Notes: generated by a model not told the origin, from the sequence alone. DNA of 64,000 bases from Arachis hypogaea (GCF_003086295.3 NC_092051.1:21695940-21759939), one strand, 5' to 3'; counted from the stretch's first letter, positions 46,900 through 58,639 are shown. A program made the numbers and translations.

Positions 46900-48140
46900 C
46901 CAGCCACGAGGACAACCCCTACAAGGACCAAGTTCCGTTCACAAAAGAGATCATGAAGGGTAAAGTCCCGAAGGATTTCAAAGCCCCCGACATGACTCTG
47001 TATGACGGCACGTCTGATCCAAGCCATCACCTTAGCAACTTCAGAAGTCGGATGTATCTTACGGATGCCTCAGATGCAATCCGTTGTAAAGCTTTCCCGA
47101 CCACTTTGACCAAGACAGCCATAAAGTGGTTCGACAGTTTGCCGCCAAGATCAATAACAAGCTTCGATGATCTCGCCAAGAAGTTCCTAGCCAGATTCTC
47201 CATCCAGAAAGACAAAGCCAAACATGCCCCAAGCCTGTTAGGGATTAAGCAAGGAGATCGGAAGAGCCTTTGCAACTACATGGAAAGATTCAACAAGGCA
47301 TGTTTGGACATACAAAGTCTGCCAACAGAAGCAGCCATCATGGGTCTCATCAATGGTCTACGAGAAGGACCCTTTAGCCACTCCATATCCAAAAAGCACC
47401 CAACATCTCTAAACAAGGTACAAGAACGGGCTGAAAAATATATTAATATGGAGGAGAACTCTCGACTAGGAGAAACCTCTAAATCCAGATTCTCCTACCC
47501 GCCTCGGGACAAGGATAAAGAGTCCAGGAAAAAAGAAGACCAGCCTACTGAAAAACCTAGAAAATACCACAACTACACTCCCCTCAGGGTGTCCCTTGTG
47601 GATGTTTACAAGAGAGATATGCAACACTGAGAAGATCCCGCCCCCTCGCCCGATTAAGCATAAAAGAGGAGGAAGTCAGACAGAGTACTGCAAATACCAC
47701 CGAGTCTACGAGCACCCCACCAACGAATACTACGACCTAAAGAACGTCATAGATAAGCTAGCCCGGGAAGGAAGACTAGACAGGTTCTTGGCCAACAAAA
47801 TAGACGAATCGAGGAAGAGAAGAAGGGATGAAGAGGTCGGACGAGCTGAACGTCCCCCTCACACCCCCGAGAGGCATGTTCACATGATAAACGGTGGATT
47901 CGCAGGAGGAGAGATCTCTAAATTGTCTCGCAAAAGACAAATTAAAGAGGTATATCAAAGGGACCGGTCACCCGACCTCCCCACTATTACTTTCACCCAA
48001 GAAGACGCTATGGGCATCATCCCAAGGCACGATGACCCCATGGTCATTACCATAATACTTGCCAATGCCAACCACCTGTCCTTACTCGACCTCAGCAAGG
48101 CGAAGAGCTCATACTATACCTCGCTGTACGAAGTCGGGCA
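46900..48140 (+). pseudogene. gag region and start of protease
   Basis: A coiled-coil-like Glu/Arg-rich leader lies at about 46740-46890, then the retrotransposon gag domain (46953-47630: VPKDFKAPDMTLYDGTSDPS, FPTTLTKTAIKWFDSLPP). A frame change near 47620 leads to the zinc-binding-like CKYHRVYEHPTNEYYDLKNV. The segment ITFTQEDAMGIIPRHDDPM (about 47985-48040) is the lead-in to the aspartic protease. The protease Asp-Ser/Thr-Gly site itself is missing: the sequence jumps at about 48090 to the end of the RT region. Gag would form the particle core. Confidence 0.8.
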
Positions 48141-48900
48141 ATAGCATCAGCACTAGTCAGAGAAGACGAAAGTGGGCAACAACCCATCTACTTCATCAGT
48201 AAGGCTTTACAAGGGGCTGAATTGAACTATCAAAAGATAGAAAAGTTCACCTACGCCCTCATACTCACTTCCCGATGACTCCGACCGTACTTTCAAGCTC
48301 ACACCATCAGAGTACGGACTAACCAACCCATAAAGGGGATCTTACAGAAAACAGATTTAGCTGGAAGAATCCTACAATGGGCAGTTGAGTTATCCAAATT
48401 CGACCTCAAATATAAAGCGTGGACAGCTATCAAATTTCAGTACCTGGCCGACTTCATCGCAGAATACACTAACACCCCAGGCACCCCCACAGAGTGGAGC
48501 CTCTATGTGGACGGCTCCTCAAACAAAACCGGGAGTGGTGCATACGTCATCTTAGAGAGCGATCAGGGAACACAAATCGAGCTCTTCTTAAAGTTCGAGT
48601 TTCCTGCCTCAAATAATCAAGCTGAGTATGAAGTACTACTGGCTGGCTTGAGACTGGCTAGGGAAGTGGGAGCTCAAAGACTTACCATCTTTAGCGACTC
48701 CCAAATAGTCACTTCGCAAATAGAAGGGAGCTATCAAGCTAAGGATCCCACTATGAAAAAATACCTTGACAAAACCAAAGAACAGCTCACGACAATTTAA
48801 GGGATATGAGATCCGACACATACCCGGAGAACAGAATACCCGAGCTGATGCACTCTCAAAACTAGCCAGCACCAAACCAGGGGACAATAATAGAAGTCTC
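48090..48900 (+). pseudogene. RNase H and additional (aRNH) RNase H domains
   Basis: The first RNase H is read from GEELILYLAV (about 48100) through ASALVREDESGQQPIYFISK to about 48470, with one stop (LTSR*LRPYF at about 48277). The second, archaeal-type RNase H runs from SLYVDGSSNKTGSGAYVILE (48500) past NNQAEYEVLLAGL and IFSDSQIV. The catalytic-type Asp, Glu and Asp are present. The domain ends with NTRADALSKLAS at about 48870 after a frameshift near 48800. This dual arrangement is typical of Tat elements. Confidence 0.8.
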
Positions 48901-49009
48901 ATCCAAGAAACACTCTGAAGTCCATCAACCTTGGAGGAAGAAAAGATCCTAGCCATATCAGGACAGGATCAAAGATGGATTACTCTCATAATCAACTACC
49001 TCAAGTCAG

Positions 49010-49165
49010 AAACATTTCCCGCAGAGAAGAATCTCTACAAGACATCCTACGAGAAGGGAAGAATCTCTACAAAACATTTCCCGCAGAGAAGAATCTCTAC
49101 GAGAAGCACAGTACTACACCATAATACAAGACATCCTATATAAGAGAGGAATCTCTACACCTCTC
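49010..49165 (+). repeat. Local tandem repeats between RNase H and integrase
   Basis: The word CCGCAGAGAAGAATCTCTAC and the shorter GAAGAATCTCTAC recur four or five times with CAAGACATCCTA-type spacers. This replaces normal pol sequence and probably arose by slippage within this copy. Confidence 0.6.
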
Positions 49166-50236
49166 CTAAAATGCATCCCGACCTCCGCTACAAGGGAAGT
49201 TCTTGAAGAAGTCCACAGTGGCATGTGCGGCAATCACCTTGGGGCACGAGCCCTTGCCGAAAAGGTGCTCCATGCCAGTTTCTACTGGCTGACCTTGCAA
49301 AGGGAAGCAACAGAGTTTGTCAAGACATGCCCACCATGCCAGAAGCATGCCAATTTCCATATAGCTCCACCTGAGGAGCTCATCTGCGTTACTTCACCCT
49401 GGCTATTCGCAAGGTGGGGGCTTGACCTCCTTGGACCATTCCCCCAGGGGTCCGAACAAGTCAAGTCTCTCATTGTAGGCATAGATTACTTCACAAACTG
49501 GATTGAAGCAGAGCCATTAGCTAATGCCACCGCCCAAAGAAGTCGAAAATTTCTATACAGAAACATTGTCACAAGGTTTGGGGTCCCATGCTCCATCACC
49601 ACAGATAATGGTACTTAATTCACCGACACAGGCTTTTGAAATCTGGTAGCTGATTTAAAAATCAAGCACCAGTTCACCTCTATAGAGCACCCATAAGCCA
49701 ATAGACAGGCGAAAGTCACCAACAAAGTCATATTGACCGGGTTAAAATGGAGATTACAGGATGCCAAGGGAGCTTGGGTAGAAGAGCTCCCACAAGTCCT
49801 ATGGGCATATCAGACAACACCACATTCAACCACTGGAGAATCACCATTCCGACTTGCTTACGGAATGGAGGCAATGATTCCCGTGGAGTTAGAAGAAGGA
49901 TCTTCTAGGACGATCCTCTACAATGAAGATACAAACCCCCAAGCTCAAAGGGAGGAGCTCGACCTACTTCCAGAAGTCCGGATTAGAGAGGAAGCCCTAA
50001 AGCGTCGAATGGCTCTGAGGTATAATCGAAAGGTAGTCCAACGAAGCTTCCTCATTTTAATCTGAAATGATATCGGAGCAGGTCGGTCAGGAGAAGGGAA
50101 GCTAGCAGCTAACTGGAAAGGACCATACCGAGTAGCAGAAGTACTGGGGAAAGGTTACTACAAGGTGTCCGACCTCGAAGGGCGAGAGCTACCAAGGTCA
50201 TGGCATGCCTGTAACCTAAGAAGGTACTATAGCTAG
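49150..50236 (+). pseudogene. Integrase, decayed
   Basis: The zinc-binding part (HSGMCGNHLGARALAEKVL ... CPPCQKHA) is at 49205-49350. The core has the first Asp in GLDLLGPF and the second in ITTDNGT. The position of the third catalytic acid (usually QAE) reads RQAKVTNK, so Glu is replaced by Lys at about 49710. Stops at 49617, 49638 and 49694 break the core. The C-terminal part (49733-50065, then WKGPYRVAEVLGKGYYKVSD to LRRYYS and stop at 50236) is recognisable, with no chromodomain. This integrase cannot be active. Confidence 0.82.
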
Positions 50237-50459
50237 AGAAAAGTAAAGATCTTAGGTCAAGGGGCACTCTTTTTCCTGAAAAGGTTTTTTAATGAGGCGC
50301 CAGGCCGAGATCTAAGAAACTGCCCGACCTCTAAGGGTAAGCACTCATATGTACATACTTATATTTATGTTTTTATTTCATTTATTATTCAAATAAAAGT
50401 TGCCAATTTCCTAAAAAGTTTCCTACCAAAACGCATTAATCTAAGCTCATAAAACGCAA

Positions 50460-50587
50460 AAATTCATCACCCGATTACAAAGAGGTCGGCAAGGTGAAAA
50501 CCAAATTCATCGCCCGATTACAAAGAGGTTGGCAAGGTGAAAACCAAATTCATCAACCGATTACAAAGAAGTCGGCAAGGTGAAAGC
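50460..50587 (+). repeat. 43-bp tandem repeat, three copies
   Basis: The unit AAATTCATCGCCCGATTACA...GGCAAGGTGAAAACC begins at 50460, 50503 and 50546. It lies in the non-coding 3' region between integrase and the 3' LTR. Tat elements often carry tandem repeats there. Confidence 0.8.
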
Positions 50588-51384
50588 GATAGAAGCAGAT
50601 TAATGCAAGAAGTTATAAAAAGTAACCCATAAAAAGCGACCTAACGAGGTCTGACTAAAAATGGATTACTAAAAATAACTTGAGAAGGCCCGATAGAGAA
50701 GTCGGACCAATAAAAAGATCACTAAAAAGGGAACAAAAAGGCCAAAAAGGTTGAAAAACCTAGGCCCGAGGTGCTAAGCTAAAGGGTACAAGTCTCGAAA
50801 AGAGACGCTACTTAAAAAGCGAAAGCACGACCTCAAAATGGCGCTAAAAAGTCATCCAAACAAACTATAAAGAAAAGGTTCCTTATCAGAACACTACCTA
50901 AAAAGTTATTGGAATGTGACTAAAAAGCCCGGGTAGCAAAGTCGTACAGGTCGACGTCAACTAAACAGAGGCGCAAGTACGATCTCGAAAAAGAACAAGC
51001 CTAAAGGTTGAGAAACAACTTAAAGGCTCAAAAGTGCTTAGCCAAAAGGGATACAACTCCGCTCAAAGAAGGATGGAGCTCAAAACCGCGCTACAAAAGT
51101 CATCCGAGACTAAAAAGATTCTATATAAAGAACACTAAAAAGTTATCGGACAAGTCACTAAAAGCCTGGACACTAAGCCACAAGGACAACTCCGCCAAAG
51201 CAGATGGTTGACAACACAAACTCAAAACAAGGCATGATCCAAAAAGGCAAGGGTAAAAAACCCACATTACCACTCAAAGGCAGATCGGACACGAACCAAG
51301 CAAGATGCTTGAACATGACTTCCTAAAGAGGTCGAAGCTTAAAAGCACGTCCTCATAGGAAGGTCAAAGCTCAAGCAGGGGCAC

Positions 51385-51912
51385 TATTTATACACCGGTC
51401 CAAGATATAAGATCCGAGATGATCTAAAGCAAATAGGCCGACCTCTTAGAAGGTTGGTCCCTTACCGACCTCTTGAAAGGTTGGTTCATTACCGACCTCT
51501 TGGAAGGTTGGTCCATTACCGACCTCTTCGCAAAGAGCTCGGACAAACGCCTCAGAGACCCAAATAGGCCCAAATAAAAGGACGCAGCCCACTCTAAAGG
51601 TGGCTGGCCTAAAAGATAAGGTAACTTCGCTCAAAGATAAGATAAGATAACTAACTTATCTCCATAAAGGTCACTCTACACTACTATAAATACACTGGAG
51701 CACCCAGGTATAACACACACTCTGATTCTACACAAAAAACTTACCTAAAGCACGTGCTAACTTAAGCATCAGAGTCTCTTGCAGGTACCACCCCCTCCGG
51801 TGATCAAGGATCAGCAGCACCACCAGATCCAACAAGTCAGACACGACAGTTCCGACCACCACAGCAGATCTCCTCCGAGATCGGCCTTCAGTTTCAGGTA
51901 ACCCTCGGAACA
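51385..51912 (+). repeat. 3' LTR, 528 bp, with 27-bp unit expansion
   Basis: It aligns with the 5' LTR but starts TATTTATACACC (TG changed to TA). It holds three copies of a 27-bp unit at 51440-51466, 51467-51493 and 51494-51520, where the 5' LTR has one. The 54-bp length difference is exactly two units. A purine-rich tract (AAGCAGGGGCAC) precedes it. Confidence 0.88.
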
Positions 51913-51967
51913 CTTCCTATTTAACAGATGCGTTACTAAATAAATTCTTAATTATATATTTATTTTA

Positions 51968-52826
51968 GAGTAAACTACCATTTGTACCCACGAAGTTAAA
52001 AACGCTGACATAACTACCCATAGAAGAAGAAAATTACCATTTGTACCCATGAAATATAAACTTTTTCTAACAAAACTATCCAAATCCAAAAAAAATATTT
52101 GAAATTCCCAAATTACCCTACCACCACCACTTACTCCACACCACCACTTTTCCAATCCCAAACCCACTACTGAAATTCTTTCTCACCACCACCCTAAACC
52201 CTAATTACCATCATCACTCAATTCAAAGGCACCACCACCTCATTTCCTTCATCACTACCATCACCACCACCACTATTATACCTCCATTATCATCTTCTTC
52301 ACATAAAACAACAACAACAACAATAGAAAAAGCAAATTGTCTGAGACCACTGCACCACCACCGGCGAACACCAAGCTGTCCCCCCTCACCCGATTTTCAC
52401 TCTTCTTCCTCTCTCTCACCCCTTCTTAGCTCCTCTACGTAACCATCGCCGCGGCACTGAACAGTCGCTGGCGCCGTCAAGTCCCACCCAACCTCCACTC
52501 ACCGCCACCGCGTCCTTTCCCCCTTTCTTTCCTCCTCCACCATTTCCCTCTCTCTTTCTTCTTCTTCCCCTCGCCTTACCTCCGCGAGCCCAGGACCACC
52601 GTCGCCTTTTGTTTTCGCTGCCTTTTACAACCCTAGAGCCACTACCATTGCCTGATCGCTACCGCTGCCCCAACCCGTTCCAGCTAGCCCTCCATCTCTC
52701 GCTGACACAGAGCTCCAGTCCCTGTCCAGTCCACGGTTCCACCCCCTCTTCCCCAGTCTACAAACCCAGAGACCATTAAACCTACATCACACAACCATTC
52801 GAAGAAGTAGAAGAGAGAAAAGCAAA

Positions 52827-52873
<47 letters not shown>

Positions 52874-53150
52874 AAGGAGTTGGCAGAGTTGACGGACTCT
52901 GGCGGCGGCAACGAGCTCAGAAAATGGAAGGAGAAAGAGAGAGGATGGGATTAGTGGCGGTGGTGGTGGAGAAAAAAAGATGATGCAGATGATGATAAGG
53001 ATAATTTGGGGTTTTTATGTGATTTTTTAGTGTTTGGATAATTTTGTTATATAGAACTCATGTTTTATGGGTACAAATGGTAATTTCTTTTTTTTATGGG
53101 TAGATGTGTCAGCGAATTCAACTTTCGTGGGTAGAAATGGTAGTTTACTC
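51968..53150. mobile_element. Non-autonomous MULE with GC-rich insert, 1,183 bp
   Basis: The TIR GAGTAAACTACCATTTGTAC at the left is inverted at the right (AAATGGTAGTTTACTC). Homology extends about 110 bp, including TGGGTACAAATGGTAATTTC. A perfect 9-bp TSD, TTTATTTTA, lies at 51959-51967 and 53151-53159. The interior 52340-52930 is GC- and CT-rich with a (GA)n run at 52831-52870. No transposase or recognisable protein is seen. It could be a Pack-MULE carrying a host 5' UTR-like fragment. Confidence 0.85.
52831..52871. repeat. (GA)n microsatellite
   Basis: About 20 uninterrupted AG dinucleotides within the GC-rich insert of the MULE. Confidence 0.9.
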
Positions 53151-53212
53151 TTTATTTTAAAAAAATAAAGATAATCTATTATCTTTTAAAATTAAATACT
53201 AATGAGTACATA

Positions 53213-55298
53213 CAGTGACGGTTCCAGAAAATTTTATCAGTGGGGACAAAATATATATAGTATAATAATAATTTTATAATTATACTATAGTATTATAAAA
53301 TATGATTATTCCTCAAATTATTTAACTAACAAATTAAAACAATAAAATAATTTACAATAGTTTTTCAATAGCAGCACTAATGTGTTATTTTGATTTCATA
53401 AGTGCTTCACATTTTCTCCAAACTTGATTATGAGCACTATCATGAATCCCAACATGAGTTTGTAATCTCTCCTTTTTTTTCCAATTTGAAAAGCCATTGG
53501 TTATAAAAGCATCGCCACCTTCATTCTCAGGTTTCATAAGATAACAACAAAGACAAAAAAACAGCATCTTTTGATATACTATACTCTAACCAATTGCCAT
53601 AATCATCAAACCAACTAGGATTAAATCTTCGAAAAGAAGAACTACAAGCAGTTTGCGAAAAATCATGAGTCCTTGGTTGACAAGGACCTTTTTGCAAATA
53701 TGCACATCTAACTTTGTCTCTGTCATTCGGATGATAACTTGAAATCTTTGGTCGTTGTCCTGGATCTGCTATGAGACTCTCTACTTCAAATTCTTAAAAC
53801 CTCCTCTTGTTAGAAGAGATCGATGAATTATTTTGGGATCCAATCTCCAATGATGAAGTTCTTTTGAAATATTTCTCCATTACTAATAGAATAAAATTAT
53901 AAACCTAAATTAATTAATTAATAAAATTAATTTACAATTCTTCTCAAATTGAGAAGTTCAGTATAAAAATATAAATAAAAAATTGATCCATTAACAACAG
54001 CAGTAAGCTAGCAACTAATAATATCCTAAATTTCTAATTCAAAATAACTCAATACACAAAAATAATTAACAAACAAATTAATGAAACTAAAATATTAATT
54101 ACATCAGAACAAATTTAATCACAAATTCACAATTTCTAAACCAACTATATCAAATGATCATTTATCAAATAATGAAACAAATGAGCGAAAAAATGAATGA
54201 AGCAACTAAGTGAATTAAGTATATAAACTATGTGTTAACTATTGATTATTATGCAGTCACATAAAAATATAATACTCCAACAGAACTTGAATCTCAATTA
54301 ACATAATGAATTTGGTTAGTTGCTCATAATTTCTTGTTTCAACTTAACAAAAAAAAAAACCAACACAATACCACCTGACCTAAGACCTATTGATTCTTAA
54401 CTATTGATTCTTATTCAATCACAAACCATTCCTTTATTCTAAATCCCCATTCGGCCATTTCCCACCCCAAAAGCTTATTCATTTATAATATACATATGCT
54501 ATAATTAATTGGTTACAGGATAGACTTGAGAATTTTTTGTTGTTTACCACTCTTGATAAGTTGATAGGCTGATTTAGGTTCCCAATCATGTACCAAGAGG
54601 CAAACTAAACTCCAGGAGGATGACCCAGTAGCGGTGTAGTGCCAGCGGCAACAGAGAAGAGGATTGTAGAATAAAAAAGAAAGAACCAGTCAACCAAAAC
54701 CCCAGAAGTCCAGAAGAAATTGATGTTTGTTGAAGAAGAAGGCAGAACCACAAAATCATATGCCGAATTGCTGAGTGCCAAAGGAAGGAACGCAGAAGAG
54801 GAACGCAATGGCAGATCCACACAAATCATAAGTAGTGATGGAAAAGAAGGTAAAACCTGAGAAGTGAGAACCACTAGACGCGGCGTGGCGGCGATACAAG
54901 GAGAAACCGACGGAGGACGGAGCCACGTGGGAGAATCGCGGTGATACAAGGAGTCGCGGGGAGCAGAAACGCGAAGTGACAGGGAGCTAGTGACACTGCC
55001 TCACAGTCCACACTGGCGGAGCCACGGAGCGGTAGAAACGTGGAGTAGTGCCGTAGCGGTCTGGCGGTAGTAATTTTGGGGCTTGGAGGTTGGAGGGCAG
55101 AGGCTGGAGTAGTTAGGGATTTGGAGAGAAAGGGAGAAGAAGAACAGTTTAGGGATTTGGGGCTTTGGGCTGGGGTTGGGGGCAAAAGTAATTATATAAT
55201 AGGAGCAATCTTGACATTTCACTAAGAACTACTCTCTATTATTTAAAATTTGACTGGGGGTAGTTGTCCCCACTGGCTTATGCATAAATCCGTCCTTG
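53213..55298. mobile_element. hAT element, internally deleted, 2.1 kb
   Basis: The short inverted ends CAGTGACGG and CCGTCCTTG carry the subterminal match AGTGGGGACAA / TTGTCCCCACT. A perfect 8-bp TSD, AGTACATA, lies at 53205-53212 and 55299-55306, as expected for hAT. A minus-strand fragment of a TTF-type zinc-finger transposase is present. A GC-rich segment at 54840-55200 is probably its promoter/first-exon side. The hAT core and dimerisation domains are absent. Confidence 0.88.
53385..53830 (-). pseudogene. TTF-type zinc finger fragment of a hAT transposase
   Basis: The minus-strand reading from about 53730 gives RDKVRCAYLQKGPCQPRTHD, then FRRFNPSWFDDYGNWLEYSI. After a frameshift near 53560 it continues LCCYLMKPENEGGDAFITNG, FSNWKKKERLQTHVGIHDSA and HNQVWRKCEALMKSK. 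These are hallmarks of the N-terminal TTF zinc-finger region of plant hAT transposases (ZMYM1-like). The rest of the gene is missing. Confidence 0.75.
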
Positions 55299-55309
55299 AG
55301 TACATATAG

Positions 55310-57520
55310 GGGTTGACTCGCAGTAGGATTCAAAATTTAAATCCAAAATAAAGTATTTTTTTATTTAAAATTTAAATCCAAAATATTTTTAATTTATTAC
55401 TTTTAGAAAAGTATAAAAAGATTTCAATTCTATTACAATATATTAATTCTGTCATCATATAATTTTATAGTCAAATTCGATGGTACAAAATTAATAACTA
55501 AAAAATAATTCACATCATGTAACAACAATATCAAAACTAAATCCTTATAATAAAAAGTGATAAATTTAAGTTATAAACATGTATAAATAATTATAATAAC
55601 AGATAAGTTATAATAATAATTATATATTTTATATTTATCATAAAGTAAGTTATAGCTTACATCTGTTCCAAATTTTTACTTTAATATTTTTATAAATATT
55701 ATAATAATTAATCCTTCCTAATAAATTTTATATTATAATTTTTTTAATAATTAAATATTTTTAATAATTCGTTTGAGTATTTTTTTAAATTAAATCTTAT
55801 AAAATTTTTTATTACAGTGATAAAAATAGACACAAGCTCTAACTTCAGTCATGCATTAGAGAAGTAAAAATTTAAAAATCTATTTACCTCTACTATTTGA
55901 ATAGTTATACTTTAAATACGTATTGATATCATTAACGTATAATGTAGAGTCTAATAAGTAAAAAACATAAGTTTAGAAACCAAGATTGAAGCTATTATTA
56001 TGTTTTAAAAGATATTAATACTATAACTATTAATAAACTCTCATGTTTTTTAATTTTATTCTTATTTTCTATATATATTAATTTTTTTTGTCAAAAAACA
56101 AATCTGTGGAATGGTAATTTTTGCATTCTTTTGTTTTTCTTTTAAACATTTTTTTCTTTAATTTTCTATCTTACTGAAGAGACAAATATATTTTTAGAGC
56201 ATTGGTAAAATGGTCTTCTCTAGATTGGTATCCATCATAGATCAACGAAGATCTAGTCGCATCCTACAACCATACCAATCTTTTTATAGTGTGGATCTTA
56301 TCCGATCCAGTGACACCGCGAATCGAATAATAGCTGCGATTGTCTTCGTGAGTGCTTATGTTAGAGAACTTGAATTTCATATTTGATTTAATGATTAATG
56401 TAGTTGATTATACGGAGTATATATCTTCTTGAAAGAACTTTCATGCAATTGCTCTTAGCAAGACAGAGATGGCATAGTCTAGAACTCTTTTGTTTTCATC
56501 TTTTCTTACTTTGACTTTATATTATGTCATAAAAAATATCTTCATTTTCCTTTAATGTCATATTAAGTTCACATTAATAAATAACTTCAAATTATAGTTC
56601 AAAATCTATCCCAAAGATCATAACCTTAAATTATTAAACTGTTAACGATCCAAGTTCGAATTGGGTAACGCTCTGTCTTGACTCATGTACAAATCTATAA
56701 ACGAATCAAATTTATGCTGAAACTATATTAATACTGAATTAAAGTTGCATTAAATTGCTAGTATGATAATTTAGACTTGTTCCTAATTAAAAGTATTATT
56801 TAAATTCTTTTAACACTATAGTATTGTATCATAAGTAGCCTAAAAAATAACATTAAGCAAAAAGGTAATAAATTAAAAAAAATTAATTTTCTTCTACTAC
56901 ATGAATTAATAGTTGGTGCAACAATTTTTTTTCTTTCATAAATTCAAAAAGTATTTCCAAAAACCTTTTTACTTAAATAAAAGTATTTTATAATATAATA
57001 TTAACATTTTATAAAATAATATAATATTATAACTATTTATAATATCTTGGATTTCTTATCTTTACCTTTTTATAACTAGTAACTATTTTGTGTAGGTACA
57101 CAAATATATCCTTAGCTTATTTTTTCAGTTATTTCTTTTCTAAAAACATATTATAATAAAAAATTTTAAGATCAATCTAACAATAATGCATAAAAATTAT
57201 GCTTGATTTGTTTGTGTTGAGGGTTGTTCTTATGAAATTGTTGTTGAATTAGTCTTAAAATTTTTGAAAAATTAGCCGTCTGGGATATATTTGATGCAAA
57301 TCGAAAACATTTGGGACAAAATTGAAACAAAATAAAACTTAGGAGTATTTTTTAAAATTTTATCAAACTTCAGGGACAAAAAATATACTTTACCCTTATT
57401 TAAATAACTGAATTCTAATATTAGGATTTGATTAGTTTAATCTCCAAAGAAATATTCTAATTTAATACTAGTTATACTACACATAACATAACATATAAAC
57501 GTCTTTAAAAAAAACATAAA
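55310..57520. other. AT-rich intergenic sequence
   Basis: No supported gene. ORFs are short and low-complexity. Near 57371-57396 the words CAGGGACAAAAAATATACTT and TTTACCCTT resemble the tip of a MULE-1-like TIR, but no partner end was found. Confidence 0.5.
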
Positions 57521-57524
57521 AAAT

Positions 57525-57597
57525 ACTCTTATTGAGAGTCGAACTCAAGACTTCCTGTTTACTAAACAAATGTTCTAACCAACTAAGCTACAAGAAC
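57525..57597 (-). tRNA. tRNA-Thr(AGU)-like sequence, probably a pseudogene
   Basis: Seventy-three nucleotides fold as a cloverleaf on the minus strand. The acceptor stem is GTTCTTG/TAAGAGT (with G-U pairs). The D arm is GCTT/GAAC with one mismatch. The anticodon stem-loop TTTGT-TTAGTAA-ACAGG has a 7-nt loop and AGT anticodon. The T arm TTGAG-TTCGACT-CTCAA is perfect. A-box and B-box are present. A TTTTTT run follows 1 base after the 3' end, a good Pol III terminator. Wobble-rich pairing suggests decay or a SINE head, but no SINE body follows. Confidence 0.55.
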
Positions 57598-57609
57598 TGC
57601 TTGAAAACA

Positions 57610-58180
57610 TTATATTGATTACTATACTTGACTGCAGTAAATTAGACATAAAATTCCAACTTCAATTTTGTTGGCCGATTCTCTCATGGTCCAGGCTATC
57701 AGCAACGTAAATATGCAAAAATGAACCCATTACAACACAATTAAATAAAATTTTAAAGTTTTTAACTAACTTAAGTTGATTTAGTTGTTAGTTCACTAAT
57801 CCATTTAAACAAGTATTGGAAATTCGAATTTTATTTACAATAATCTATTAACTAGCGACAAATTTTAATTTTGACAAATTAATCTTTGATTTGCCAAGTT
57901 AAAAAATACCATAAGCAACCAAAAAATTTAAAAAGTTTCTTTTCTTCTCATTACGATACTAAATTTATGTAAAAAATGACACTTTAAAAGTAATATACAT
58001 TTCATTTTTTATATTTTTTTCAGACCCTTCAATAAAAGTTCAATATCAATGTGGAGCATACAAAACCGTGAAATATGTTACAAGGAAAGAATAATAGTTA
58101 CAAAAATCTTTCTCATTTTCTTAATCTTTCAAGGGACAAAGATATGCTTTTTGTATTAATCTTCAATTTGTTCTCTCTTC
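57610..58180. other. AT-rich spacer
   Basis: No gene or repeat ends recognised. Confidence 0.4.
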
Positions 58181-58469
58181 CTTATAAAACTTGATACATG
58201 TTTACTCTATTGATCCACCGGCACTGGATATAGACGATAACTCGCAAATCAATAGAAAACTTCGTAGCATGCCACTAGTCAGTAGTTCCTCAATGATTTG
58301 CAATTCAGCTCTCAAAAGTTTCCCAAACCTTCACATTCAACTCTGCCCTGGGTTTAAGATTCCAAAATCATTATCACTCTTCAATATGAGCATGCTCAAT
58401 CAATTCAACAAGCCATGCACTCTTAACATGTAAGGAAGTTTAGGAGGCATAGGCACTCTTCAATTTAAA

Positions 58470-58600
58470 TTATGGGTTATGCTAGGGAGCCAATAGTCTA
58501 AGTGTACAATGTGTACAATGGGCTAAATCTTTGGCCCAATATGAATAAAAAACAAAAATTACCCAGATATACCCTAGTCCAAAAGATATGTTCATTTTTG
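58470..58600 (+). repeat. Possible terminal region of the 58.5-64 kb element
   Basis: GGGTTATGCTAGGGAGCCAA opens a stretch with a direct repeat (GTGTACAAT twice in 14 bases). It lies just upstream of the leader of the Ulp1-element-type gene. It looks like a transposon tip, but the matching inverted end would lie beyond 64000. Confidence 0.3.
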
Positions 58601-58639
58601 AAATAACCACCGCCACATTATCAGGAATCTTGATTTTCC

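Larger units (their letters stand above)
46090..51912 (+). mobile_element. Ty3/gypsy retrotransposon, Tat-type, internally deleted
   Basis: 5' LTR 46090-46563 (TGTTCATACACC...GGAACA-type end) and 3' LTR 51385-51912 (TATTTATACACC...CGGAACA). The TSD is CTTCC (46085-46089 and 51913-51917). Gag, an RNase H pair and integrase remain in that order, but the protease and polymerase cores are deleted. The extra plant RNase H (LYVDGSSN..., NNQAEYEVLLAGL) and the tRNA-Asp-type primer site point to the Tat lineage. The LTRs are similar, apart from a repeat expansion and point changes, so the insertion is fairly recent. It cannot replicate by itself. Confidence 0.92.

Noticed and set aside
52684..52911. 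ORF with a (SL)n run in the 51968-53150 MULE
   Set aside because: Produced by the GA microsatellite; no coding evidence around it.
54586..55222. Minus-strand ORFs (e.g. MKCQDCSYYIITF) in the right part of the hAT element
   Set aside because: Low-complexity Ser/Pro/Leu-rich readings of a GC-rich, probably untranslated region; no recognised family.
58191..58433. 80-residue plus-strand ORF with KSFPNLHIQLCPGFKIPKSL
   Set aside because: Resembles a piece of a plant protein, but neither strand gives a convincing family, start or splice sites, so I left it uncalled.
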